Shown in pieces: positions 22,784-31,920 of a stretch of 64,000 bases of DNA (position 1 is the stretch's first letter; every line of letters begins with the position of its first letter). The DNA is from Balanoglossus misakiensis. Taxonomy: Eukaryota; Hemichordata. The notes under the pieces were generated by a model that had not been told where the DNA came from, searched no databases, and saw nothing but the letters and a program-made list of their open reading frames with translations. The stretch lies in the NCBI GenBank assembly GCA_040954595.2, contig CM082594.2, positions 186,001-250,000 on the forward strand, given 5' to 3'. The position numbers and the translations under genes were made by a program.

Positions 22784-23745
22784 ATGAAAAATCGGGTCCT
22801 GGCCCATGGACTAAGAGTAGAAAACGCATTTGTCGCATTCAACATTACAGATGACAAGCGACAACGTGCACTGCTATTGCACTGGCCAGGTGAGGAAGTT
22901 TCCGACTTCTTTGATACTCTACCAGATACAGGAACGAGCTGTGAAACAGCCAAATTAAAGCTTGCGTCGTACTTCTCACCCAAACGGAACATTGAATACG
23001 AACGATTCATCTTCAGAGACACCATACAAAACAACGGCGAATCGATTGATGCCTATCACACTTGTTTGCAACGCCTAGCAGAAACATATGTGACTTCACC
23101 AATAAGGATCAAGAGGTCAAATCACAAATCATACGAGGATTCACATCAGCCCGTCTCAGACGTCGTGCTCTTTGGGAGGAGACGACACTAGAGAAGCTAC
23201 TGAGTACAGCCCGTTCATTTGAGGTATCAGAGGTTCAGGCTAGTGGGATTGAGGAGAAACCCCATAATAATGGTGCAGACACGGCATCTGTGAATGCGGT
23301 CAGAAAACAGCGCCATCAACGCCCGAAACCCAATAAACAAAAGAGAGCTCATCAGCAGCCAGCGAAAGGACCGTCCACTTGTTATGATTGTGGTGGCACC
23401 TATCCACATGACTCAGTATGTCCAGCTAAAGGCAAGTCATGCAGGAAGTGTGGCAAACCTAACCATTTTGCCAAATGCTACCGATCAAAAGGCAAGGCAA
23501 ATAGGGTAGACAAGGATGAAACTGTCAAAGCTGTGCATAAAGTGGAAGACAGCTCGGGAGATGAATACTGCTTCACTGTACAACAATCAAATGGTAGGAG
23601 GCCTCGAGTAACAGTGCAGATAGAACAAACAGCAGTTGCCTCACTGATCGACCCTGGTTCTACAATAAACATGATGAGTGTAAACACATACAACAACCTA
23701 AAGAACAAACCCATGTGGCAAACAGAAAGCCCGTTTTACCACTGC
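22784..23745 (+). pseudogene. Gypsy-type gag and protease-start remnant, copy 1
   Basis: Two frames joined by a shift near 23,095. The first reads RVENAFVAFNITDDKRQRAL and LHWPGEEVSDFFDTL, like the capsid region of Ty3/gypsy gag. The second contains two zinc-binding stretches, CYDCGGTYPHDSVC and CRKCGKPNHFAKC (a CCHC knuckle), then VASLIDPGSTINMM, which resembles the start of a retroviral-type protease with DPGS in place of DTGA/DSGA. Nothing of reverse transcriptase follows; the sequence ends in MITE-like material at about 23,745. It differs from the intact element at 31.6-36.5 kb. Confidence 0.75.
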
Positions 23746-23763
23746 CAGCAGTGCATTATTGAG

Positions 23764-24075
23764 TATTATATTATACCAGTATATTGATGGTGTAAATCAC
23801 GCTATTTGATTGGTCGAGACACGACACGTGACCGTGATATATTAGCCATATACCACAGTCATATATCATAGTTAAAGAAAATGCCTTTTTAAAATGTTTT
23901 ATGCAAAGTTTCAATATACTGGCATAATATAATAGCAATAAAACACCCCCAGCCATGGTATACCACTCGATTTTGACCAGTTCAACTCCATATACGCACT
24001 CGCTATCGCTCGTGCGTATATGTCGTGAACTGGTCAAAATCTCGTGATATACCATGGCTGGGGGTGTTTTATTGC
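23764..24075. mobile_element. Nested hairpin/MITE insertion (copy 1 only)
   Basis: A small element with 24-bp inverted ends (23,764-23,787 and 23,911-23,934, one mismatch) is followed directly by a long hairpin with 50-base arms (23,935-23,984 and 24,026-24,075, three mismatches) and a second perfect hairpin inside (CATATACGCAC / GTGCGTATATG). Copy 2 lacks the whole block at about 46,560. No coding potential. Confidence 0.8.
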
Positions 24076-24533
24076 TTAATTTTAGCATCGCTGGATTTAG
24101 CTCTCGTCCAATCAGAATTGCGGACGGTAGCATGATATAATATAATTGAGAATAAATCTCACGACAAGTGTACAGTTTGACAATGTACACAGATAATCCG
24201 TTTCAACAATGTTTCCTTTGTAGTGTGAATAAAACTGCACACTTTGCAAGTTTTCAACTTCAAAACACTATGGCTATTGCAGAGACAAAGCTGCTAATAT
24301 ACAGTGTATACCCGTCATTTTTGTTTGTGGTGAGATTTTCATTGGCACAGTTGCACAGAGCTCACACAAGAGGAAATTACACTTTCTGTTGAATTCACTG
24401 CATCCTGCTAACTTTAAGTCATATATCCAGTGAAACATTAAGTTATAGAATTTTCCATCGCAGTATTCTGTTTTATATACATGTATAGCAGTCCCACACA
24501 TATTGATTAATTTGACAAAAGAAACTGACTGAC
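24076..24533. other. Intron part downstream of gag remnant, copy 1
   Basis: Includes a 'cgtccaatcagaattgcggac' segment likely of MITE origin and otherwise nothing recognised. Copy 2 equivalent is 46,562-47,006. Confidence 0.35.
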
Positions 24534-24649
24534 AATTTTCACAGCGCTCCCAGTATAGCATCCTTGGCAGGTGCACGTCAATGCCACACACGAGGTTAGG
24601 GTTGGCAAGTGCTGCCATTTTGACATGGGTTGTTAGCACTGATCAATTC
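24534..24649 (-). pseudogene. EGF-like exon 'u', degenerate, copy 1
   Basis: Minus strand, acceptor GCGTAG before 24,649 and weak donor GTCAGT after 24,534. Segments NNPCQNGSTC, then LTSCVALTCTCQGCYTGS, then RCEN occur in different frames, so at least two indels are needed, and a TAA lies near the start. The cysteine order is that of the neighbouring eight-cysteine EGF exons. Copy 2 (47,007-47,122) is equally broken. Confidence 0.6.
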
Positions 24650-25570
24650 CTACGCATGACAGAAAAATGAAGAATTAGGCTATGGGCCGGACCTGCCTAT
24701 CGTTTCAAAATGCACTCTGTATATTAGGGTCTATTTCTTTTACATAAAAAACAAGTCTTCTAGCTCTAATATGATAAAAGAAAAACTTCAACTTAAATAT
24801 TGCGTCCTCAGAGGTAATATCGAGCCCTAAAAATCAGGTATGCTAATGCGGTTAAAGGTTGTGCAGTTCTCCTTATAACAAGCGTTCGATTGGTGGGTAC
24901 GTGACTGCACCAATCACAGAATGCGTTATGTCACTCAGAATTTTTGGTAAGGAAAGTTTGAGCAGACTAGTCCATTCAATGTAAAAAATGGTGCTGATTC
25001 CAAAAAAGTCAGCCATTTTTGCCACTTTTAACCCAAAATTTAAAAAAACACTCAAAACACACTGTTTTCATCACATTCGGAGATCTGATGACATTTGAGG
25101 ATTATGCGGAAACAGTGACACACCAGAATAAAAATTACAGGTGACATTTGCAAGCACATGATCTGACCATATAGAAATATGGAATGTAAAAACATTAACA
25201 AGGAACATGCCCAATAAACTGTCATGTGTCTTGGCAGTCTTACAAGTGGTGCTAGAAAAAAAAAATTGACCAAAAATTGTCTGTACAAACACATATGGGA
25301 AGCAACTTCTTTCAGTCAGCCCTGGAACAGACACACACTGACCTGCCACTGGTAATTAAAATTTGATAGCTGGTGGTCTCTGTAACAGCTAGCCTATTTA
25401 AGTTATGTAAACATGTCTTTGTTCGAGGTAACAACTCCTTGTAAATAGTAACTTTAAAAACAACTGGACAATTTGTTTAGGAGAAGATTTGCTAACCAAA
25501 AACAAAGAAACTTACCAAAAAAACTCGCTAAATATTTAATCTTTCTGATCTCAGAATTGAATAAAAGTTG
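24650..25570. other. Intron, copy 1
   Basis: No domain-like frame. Copy 2 (47,123-48,130) has small insertions near 47,413 and 47,563. Nothing recognised. Confidence 0.4.
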
Positions 25571-26080
25571 CACATATACAGGTATGTGTTATGAAATTAT
25601 ATCCTAAATTTCAAAGCAATCAGAGAAAAAACTAATTTCAAAGCAATCCAACAAGCAGTTTCACAGAAAATATTTGTTCAAAAGTGGCAAAAACACAAAT
25701 ATGCAAATATCACCAAAATTGTACAATATCTTACTTCAATCACTACAAGGAACATGCTGCCTAAGTTCAATGCAATAGGACAAGCGGTTTCAGAGAAAAC
25801 AATTTTTGACAAAAATTGCAAAAGCTTCCCCGATAACACATTTATGCAAAGATCACATTTTTTACAACATATTATTTAGGTTACCCCTACGAACATGCCT
25901 ACCAAATTGCAAAGCAATCTGGCATGAGGTTTTAAAGAAAAACATTTTTTGACCAAAAATGGCAAATATTGCTCAAAATTATAGATATGCAAATTTTGCA
26001 ACAATTTGAACAAAACTATGGTTACTTAGACAACATTAGGAGGCTTCATACTAAATTTCAAAGACTTTTACCAATAACAA
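25570..26080 (+). repeat. Degenerate ~140-bp tandem repeats, copy 1
   Basis: Repeating blocks of the form 'aaatttcaaagcaatc ... ggttt(ca)agagaaaa ... tttttgacaaaaattggcaaa'. The copy-2 version (48,180-48,850) continues further into a 'cggacatacagac(atc)catcc' segment. It looks like an interspersed repeat family with internal subrepeats; no coding. Confidence 0.55.
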
Positions 26081-26090
26081 AAATAGTGAT
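26080..26090. other. Deletion junction that removed three EGF exons in copy 1
   Basis: Copy 1 goes from 'accaataaca' straight to 'aaaatagtgataac'. Copy 2 has 1.75 kb between these words (about 48,664-50,418) containing EGF exons r, q and p. The shared AACA at the junction fits microhomology-mediated loss. Confidence 0.75.
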
Positions 26091-26208
26091 AACATTAAGC
26101 TAGCCCAAAGTTTGAGTTACCAGGGCTTTAATATGTGTACCGTACTTATATTATATAATACATAACAAGTGTTTTGCATTGAATAATATAATATTGGTTT
26201 GTACTTAC

Positions 26209-26328
26209 GCATTGTACATGTGGCACCAGTGAAGCATTCGGTACACATACAGTCAAACAGGAAACAGCCGTCTCGCGCAACGCAAATGCCACCATTTTGA
26301 CAAGGCATAGAGTATAACTGATCAATGG
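26209..26328 (-). CDS. EGF-like exon 'h', copy 1
   Basis: Minus-strand exon of 120 bases, acceptor TTTTGGCAG before 26,328 and donor GTAAGT after 26,209, phase 1 at both ends. It reads AIDQLYSMPCQNGGIC, then FLFDCMCTECFTGATCTM. It has seven of the eight cysteines of the local EGF variant; the first is Leu. Open in both copies (copy 2 at 50,550-50,669, with P for S and T for I changes). Confidence 0.75.
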
Positions 26329-26721
26329 CTGCCAAAACAAAAATGAAAGTATCAATTACCTGCTTGTCAAAAACTTGTACATGTACTTGTGATGTTCATT
26401 TCGTTTAAATATGTGAGCAATGTCTTCATTCCTTGTTTCAAACCTGTACATTTAAAATAACATAATGATGCTATTGCTAGGATTTTTCTGTAAGAATCTT
26501 GAAAAATTAAAAAATGTGCCATCAACATGATACAGAAGGCTTTCCTTTTTAACGTGCACCTCACACTCAATTTTGACCCTACATCAGCAAATTTTGAAAG
26601 GATGAAACTTAGTAATGCTTCCACCCCATTTATTGGTGTATGGGTCCATCTATCACATTGAGAATACCAAAAATGAGGGTTTATATACCACGCTGTGTCA
26701 TAAAACAGTAATTCGACACAC

Positions 26722-26844
26722 CTACGGCACAGATGGCCCCAGTCCAACACTACTGGCAGTAACAGGTGTAGTCAGTATAAGAATTTGGTGTTTGGGAACA
26801 ATAGCCTCCATTTTGACACGGATTCTGATCACATGGGTTAATGA
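26722..26844 (-). pseudogene. EGF-like exon 'i', copy 1
   Basis: Minus-strand exon of 123 bases, phase 1, acceptor CTGATAG before 26,844 and donor GTGTGT after 26,722. It reads INPCDQNPCQNGGYCSQTP, TDYTCYCQ, then an in-frame TAG, then CWTGAIC. The stop is shared with copy 2 (51,064-51,186), where the acceptor AG has also become TG, so that copy is broken twice. Confidence 0.75.
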
Positions 26845-27406
26845 CTATCAGAAAAAAAATAGTTTAAAAAACATGAAATGCAGATGGCTACACCTCAACC
26901 AAAGATGATTCCTGCACCACAACAAAATCCTTTGACACAAGCATTATACTGGAACCATACCCAGAACACGCATGAAGGGACAATGTCTCTATTTTGGGTA
27001 ATACAGTAAAACCTGTCTTTATGGACACCTCTCTAATCAGAACACCTAGTATGATTGATTTTTCAAGCCAAATAGTAAGGATAATTAAGGACGTCTCTTT
27101 TACTTAATACTCAGATGTGTGCACCACCTTAGGAGAGATTACCTCATATGCACAATTATCTCTACAGACACTAGTCTTCAAGAGGCAACTCTTGTATATT
27201 TGAGTGATGAAAACATCCAGCTTCGTACACTTCCTCACAAGTTCGTGCCTATCCTAAATTGCACGGACATACAAATGAAATTTCTGTTTTCTTTTCCTTT
27301 CTTTTCTCTTGTGGAAATTTTAGAAATGAGAAGTTACCACACAATTCAATTGCCATGAAGAGAAAGTGCCCAAAAGATTGTCATTTACGGTACGTCAGAA
27401 ACTTAC

Positions 27407-27529
27407 ATATTTCACAACAGTTACCCTCATAGCAACCAGTACAGGCACAGGTATATGCCGTGCAGGAGTTGGCCACTGCATTACATACAGCCCCGTTGAG
27501 ACAGCTGTTTCGCTGGCATGGATCTTGGA
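27407..27529 (-). CDS. EGF-like exon 'j', copy 1
   Basis: Minus-strand exon of 123 bases, acceptor TATTGCAG before 27,529 and donor GTAAGT after 27,407, phase 1. It reads QDPCQRNSCLNGAVC, then SCTAYTCACTGCYEGNCCEI. It has all eight cysteines with spacing C-x4-C-x5-C-x6-C-x4-C-x-C-x2-C-x5-C. Open in both copies; copy 2 (51,761-51,883) has Arg for the extra Cys. Confidence 0.8.
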
Positions 27530-27920
27530 CTGCAATAAAAAGTGCAACCTAATGTTATCTCAGCAATATTTACTTTCAAAATCTGTTTGATAAAAACATC
27601 ATCATTACCATTACTGTAAATACTGAACGGAACTTCACTTCTAAAAACAACTTGCTCATTCTGGGACGCACTTGTGGGGCTATGAAAATCTCTGTATATG
27701 TATCTTGTGTAGGGAAAATTTTCATGAACGATCAACATTTTTTTCTTCAAATAAACATGTTTTCTTTCAGCTGTACATCATTTTTGAGGTGACCGATTCC
27801 CAAGGCCCAAGGTGTGATGCTGAAGATGAAAATATAAAGTATGACCAACAGACAATGTATTGAGACATGATTGTAAATGTTAGTTCCTGCATGACAAATG
27901 TTTGTTTTAATGAGTTTTAC

Positions 27921-28037
27921 ACTGGCTGCAGTGTGTGCCGATGAAACATCCTGCACAAGTACACTCATAAGTTGTACACGACAGCTGAGTACACTGCCCA
28001 TTGTTCAGGCATGGACTTGGCCTACATGGAGTTTGTT
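27921..28037 (-). CDS. EGF-like exon 'k', copy 1
   Basis: Minus-strand exon of 117 bases, acceptor TGAAACAG before 28,037 and donor GTAAAA after 27,921, phase 1. It reads QTPCRPSPCLNNGQC, then LSCTTYECTCAGCFIGTHC. Eight cysteines in the local pattern with a shorter third loop. Intact in both copies (copy 2 at 52,275-52,391). Confidence 0.8.
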
Positions 28038-28349
28038 CTGTTTCAATGGCATTAAAAAAAAATAGCAGTGACATAAGTTTTTAGGGTATGACCATTTCCC
28101 TAATTCCTACAGCTGTGGTTCTATCGGGTTCTCCTATAACTGAGCCTCCTAAATGTATAACTGAACAATAAGAATTACTTATTATACTTTTGGGAGTTTA
28201 GGACTTTGGTAATTGAAAAAAGACTCAATTCCTGAAAGTGCCTATTTGGTTTGTCACATCCTAAATATACAGGTAATTTCATAGCTGCCAGCTATGACAA
28301 ATATACCGGTATGATGGGGGATAAACAGATCCTCGTCTGATAAATTTAC

Positions 28350-28472
28350 CTTGGTCACAGGTGATTCCAATGAAACAGCCTTGACAGCGACAGGTAAACG
28401 AACTGCACGATCTACTGATTGGCTCACAGATACCGTTGTTCATGCACAGATTGGGAGAACATTGACCGAGTC
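28350..28472 (-). CDS. EGF-like exon 'l' (copy 1 only)
   Basis: Minus-strand exon of 123 bases, acceptor CTCCAG before 28,472 and donor GTAAAT after 28,350, phase 1. It reads LGQCSPNLCMNNGICEPI, then SCSSFTCRCQGCFIGITC, eight cysteines. Copy 2 has lost about 28,170-28,618, including this exon; its junction is at about 52,531. Confidence 0.8.
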
Positions 28473-28760
28473 CTGGAGATGCATGTAAATCAACCAACAA
28501 TTGCATATTAACATCACAAGTCATTTCACTATTTTTTCATTCAAAACTAAAAAGATTGCTTGTAACTTGCTGAAGAAATATTCATATGGACAGACCATTC
28601 TAGCTTGGAACAGGCAATGTCAAGGGTGCCCTGACGCCCAACTTTTAAGAGCAGTTCATTTACTGAAACTGCCAGCACCCAATATTATCACACATGTAAT
28701 CCATATGTGGAAATCAAATACACCTGTAACAGTTTTAATTTACCATGTGGGTATTTGCAT

Positions 28761-29291
28761 AGCGCACACATGAAAATCCACCCAGTTTGTTTACAAATTG
28801 TTTTCGTGAAATCTGTTTTATTGTTAACGCACTGCGAAATAAAATGCCCCTAAACCACAATTTTTGTTTCAATGCTTCACGCAAACATAAAATTATTACG
28901 AAAAGTGTCAGCGTTACCAAGAAATATGAGTGCCCAGTCGGACATGCAAAAAACATGGATGATTTGTTTACAATTTTTAAATGAAGCTTGTGGCACTAGA
29001 AATGACCGTTCAACCGACAGACGAACACCAAACCATAATAATTAGCACAGACATCGTAATACTTTTAGAATTTTAGAAAAAAACGCAGTGGCTGCTGAAA
29101 TGCAGGAGTGCCAGTTTGGTGGCAAGTTTTCACATCACTGGTGGGGTCGACATGTGCCGAAGTAAGGAAGTCATTGTCCAACTGTCCTGGGTGTTAATTA
29201 TATGCAAAAGAACATCATCATACAGATAATCCCCAACCAAACCCTTTGATCTTTGCCGCAGTTGCTCGTCCTTCTTTCTCTAGGGTCTATG
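28761..29291 (-). mobile_element. Truncated P-type non-autonomous element, copy 1
   Basis: The end at 29,291 carries the terminal sequence read on the minus strand as CATAGACCCTAGAGAAAGAA, abutting GTTTGAC (29,292-29,298). The other end is gone; sequence joins flanking DNA at 28,760/28,761. Full-length partner at 52,876-54,527 in copy 2. It cuts EGF exon m at its 3' end. Confidence 0.75.
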
Positions 29292-29412
29292 GTTTGACAG
29301 ATGTCACCTGTGTAAGAGTTCACACACTGGCATGAATAGAAATTGCACGATGTTTGCTGGCAAAATCCACCATTCATACATGGGTTGGGATCACAGGGGT
29401 TTTGCACTGGAA
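29292..29412 (-). pseudogene. EGF-like exon 'm' interrupted by P-type element, copy 1
   Basis: Minus-strand exon with acceptor TTTCCAG before about 29,406. It reads QNPCDPNPCMNGGFCQQTS, then YSCQCVNSYTGDICQT. Translation runs into the element's terminal repeat (IDPRERRTS) and ends at a stop after a hydrophobic run. The natural donor survives only in copy 2, on the far side of the element, and is deleted here. Six of eight local cysteines are conserved; the seventh position is Ser. Confidence 0.75.
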
Positions 29413-29520
29413 ATTAAGAAAGGACGCCATTTTATTCCTTGCTACTCATTCTACAAACTTGGCAAAAACCTTGCAGAATTATGGCAAGGGTGTGTGGAGT
29501 GATTGTGCCTACAACTTATA

Positions 29521-29955
29521 TTAGGCTGGTATCAAGTTGTTCACACCTCCATAGATCATGTGGCAGTGACTGTAAGGCAAAGGCTTCCCTTCATGAAATC
29601 AAAGACCTGTGTACTGGAGGAGGGTTCCTTGCAAATGCTTGACTTGACTTCAGGCATACCTGTAGACTCATATGCAAATTTACACTATCTGGCCTGGAGT
29701 GAGAATTTCCATAGTGGATGTGTGTTGACAAAAGGCAGTAAAATTGGCCAGTCGCGCATAATGTTTCTTGAACTAAGACAATCAAGACATTATGCGCTAC
29801 GAAAGTGATTTTGATTGGGAAGAGTGTAATCTTGCATTCGATGTCAAGAACGCTCCAAGCTCTGCTGTGGTGATGGCTACACCTATGCTCAGGAAACATG
29901 CAGTATTTGAATGCATCAGAGACAAAAGGTAAAAGAGACTGCGCTGTATACTTAC
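29521..29955. other. Intron between exons n and m
   Basis: Includes the empty target site of the P-type transposon (CCTACAAC ending at about 29,516). Otherwise nothing recognised. Confidence 0.4.
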
Positions 29956-30078
29956 ATATCTCACACCTATCACCTTTGTAGCAACCAGTACATATGCAGG
30001 TGAGATCAAAGCAGGAATTTCGAGCCGGTTGACAGAAGCCACCATTCTGGCACGGATTTGGTGGACACTGGTTGAGTC
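29956..30078 (-). CDS. EGF-like exon 'n'
   Basis: Minus-strand exon of 123 bases, acceptor CCTTGTAG before 30,078 and donor GTAAGT after 29,956, phase 1. It reads LNQCPPNPCQNGGFCQPA, then SCFDLTCICTGCYKGDRCE. A model example of the eight-cysteine EGF variant. The copy-2 counterpart lies outside the window beyond the P-type transposon. Confidence 0.85.
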
Positions 30079-30339
30079 CTACAAGGAAAAGGGTCAAATT
30101 TTCCATGATCATCAATGTCATGTGATTATGAATGTATGTAAGTGGCTGAAAAAAATTCCCAGGGGTGAGTTTCCTACAAAAATTGTGATGTGACAAACCG
30201 ACAAATTAGCATATTAGCATAATCAGAATAAAAAAAAAATGCACAGGTAGTTTAAAAGAACAAACACTTTGGAAACGGAATAGATCTAAGCTGCTGTCCC
30301 TTTCTAATTGTTACTCGTTCAAAAATCACCTGTCACATC

Positions 30340-30770
30340 ACTCCAATTTAGTATCAGCTGCACTGGCTACCTGTTACAGAGCGTATTGTTTTTAAGATGT
30401 TAGTTCTCATTTTTAAATCCATTCATAAACTTGGTCCAATCTATCTTTCTAGCATGACTAATCTATATGTTCCGTGTCGCAATTTAAGGTCAGCTGATCA
30501 GTACAAACTCTGCCCTGTTCGATCACGCACCAAGAGTTATGGTGCTCGTGCTTTTACTGTTGCTGCTCCAATTCTTTGGAATAATCTTCCACTCACCATT
30601 CGCCAGGCACCAGACTTATCTGTTTTTAAATCAAATGTTAATACTTTACTTTTTAAATCTGTTTTTTAGCCATTTGTTGTATTGTACTTTTGCTTTAAGC
30701 GTCATTGATCACATTTTTTGTGGATACTGACGCTATACAAATAAATTATTATTATTATTATTATTATTTC
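30340..30770 (+). mobile_element. CR1/L2-like LINE 3' end with (ATT)n tail
   Basis: The frame after about 30,350 reads ERIVFKMLVLIFKSIHKLGP, then RSRTKSYGARAFTVAAPILW and LSVFKSNVNTLLF, the conserved C-terminal end of CR1/L2 reverse transcriptases. It ends with 'gacgctatacaaataaa' and (ATT)n at 30,746-30,768. 5' truncated; differs from the 12.3-kb LINE in tail type. Confidence 0.85.
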
Positions 30771-30860
30771 TATTTTTGTGTTTGTACAACATCAGTGAAG
30801 TTTAAATCATAATAAAAAACTGATAATTATCATTATTAACTGCTATAGATTCAAACTTAC

Positions 30861-30983
30861 TTGTCTCACACCTGGTTCCCTAGTAACACTCTGTGCACAT
30901 GCCAATGGTGGCAGTACAAGAATTTGCCTGTTGTTGGCAGGTACCTCCATTGAGACAAGGACTAGTGAAGCATGGATTAGGAA
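30861..30983 (-). pseudogene. EGF-like exon 'o'
   Basis: Minus-strand exon of 123 bases, acceptor TCTTCCAG before 30,983 and donor GTAAGT after 30,861, phase 1. It reads PNPCFTSPCLNGGTCQQQ, then MCTECY, an in-frame TAG, and GTRCET. The TAG stands where other repeats have Glu or Lys codons. The exon sits next to the boundary between the two 25-kb units. Confidence 0.75.
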
Positions 30984-31217
30984 CTGGAAGACAGGAATTC
31001 AAAATTTTATACAACACTTACCTATGGTAACACCAGTACACGTTCATTATTTCTCTGTTATGTTTTTATACTGGTGATTTTACTGTTTTTATTACCGATC
31101 ATACTGACTGACTTAAAGATGATGATGATGATGATTATAATGACTACACCTGCTATTATTACTACAATGTACCTCAGCACTTAGATTTTTTAATAAATGA
31201 CAAAGTACTGTACTCAC

Positions 31218-31347
31218 GTGTTTCACATGTGAAGCCCAGGTAGCAGCCAGCACATTGACATGTGACGCCTGTACAAGATCCCTGGATTGCTTGGCAAGTA
31301 CCAGCATTCCGGCATGGGTTAAGGTTTGTGTTCGCACGGATTCATTG
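31218..31347 (-). pseudogene. EGF-like exon 'a', copy 2
   Basis: Same structure, splice signals and frame lesion as 6,145-6,274; one synonymous-type difference (TGTACAAG for TGTATAAG region). On the minus strand it directly precedes exon o of copy 1, giving a continuous exon order across the unit boundary. Confidence 0.65.
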
Positions 31348-31602
31348 CTGCAAATGTACACAATATTTACAAAATAAAACAGTATACAACTGTAAGTATT
31401 TATAATCATCAATTGTGAATATCACACCAATCAAGGCCTTTCAATGCACCCTGATTGCTGAGAGCTGAAATACGTGAACCAACGTGTATTTGTTTTCACT
31501 CTTATATCACATGACATTCTGCATCTCTTTTCCAAAGTTGTAGTCTGCACCCAACATTGTATTCCGGGGTAGCACTACACGGAACCCCGAAACTTTTTTG
31601 TC

Positions 31603-31607
31603 ATCAT
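31603..31607. repeat. Left target duplication of gypsy element (ATCAT)
   Basis: ATCAT repeats at 36,497-36,501. The intact single ATCAT is in copy 1 at about 6,528-6,532. Confidence 0.95.
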
Positions 31608-31810
31608 TGTAGTATTCTGATAACTACGATCAATATAGCGCCCTCTAGTGTTGCATTGTTGGTGTTCCACTTGTTTATGAATTGCTGTACGACGTCACTT
31701 CCGCCCAGATTAGGCGAAGCACATTGTTGAGTCTTTTCAGCCGATCAATAAATAGGTTGTTGTTATACCTAAGATCGCATTATTATTCCCATGTTGATGG
31801 AAACATAACA
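31608..31810 (+). repeat. 5' LTR of Ty3/gypsy element
   Basis: 203 bp, begins TGTAGT and ends ATAACA (TG...CA). It differs from the 3' LTR by one A in 'cctaagatcg'. It contains AATAAATAGG, a possible polyadenylation signal. The LTR identity suggests a recent insertion. Confidence 0.95.
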
Positions 31811-31828
31811 TGGTGGCAGCGGTGAACG
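31811..31828 (+). promoter_or_regulatory. Primer-binding site
   Basis: TGGTGGCAGCGGTGAACG directly after the LTR end; TGG pairs with a tRNA 3' CCA. I did not assign the tRNA. Confidence 0.75.
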
Positions 31829-31920
31829 TGAGTGATCAGATGTAAGCAGACTTTACACAGTATCGACTACACAAGACACCAAAACTACAGAAGAAAAGAC
31901 CATCGAACTGACCTGACAAG

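Larger units (their letters stand above)
18745..22813. mobile_element. 4-kb inverted duplication nested in gag remnant (copy 1 only)
   Basis: The left arm (about 18,745-20,693) and right arm (about 21,297-22,813) are long, highly similar reverse complements, both starting near 'tagtccatgggccag'. Each arm holds about three tandem ~350-365-bp repeats (starting near 18,952, 19,315 and 19,664 on the left) and a coding fragment with a YHRKCRSLFTMKK motif. The centre, 20,694-21,296, is unique and holds two other pieces of the same coding sequence in opposite orientations. The whole insert splits the gag reading frame and is absent from copy 2. Confidence 0.75.
5992..29520. repeat. 25-kb direct duplication, copy 1
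   Basis: Sequence from 5,992 reappears in the same order and orientation from 31,067. The match runs to 29,520, where copy 2 is broken by the P-type transposon at 54,757. Within matching blocks the copies differ by scattered single bases. The large differences are clean insertions or deletions listed separately. The stretch 29,521-31,066 is the right-hand end of copy 1; its counterpart in copy 2 lies beyond the window. A true tandem duplication and an assembly artefact joining two haplotypes both fit. Confidence 0.92.
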
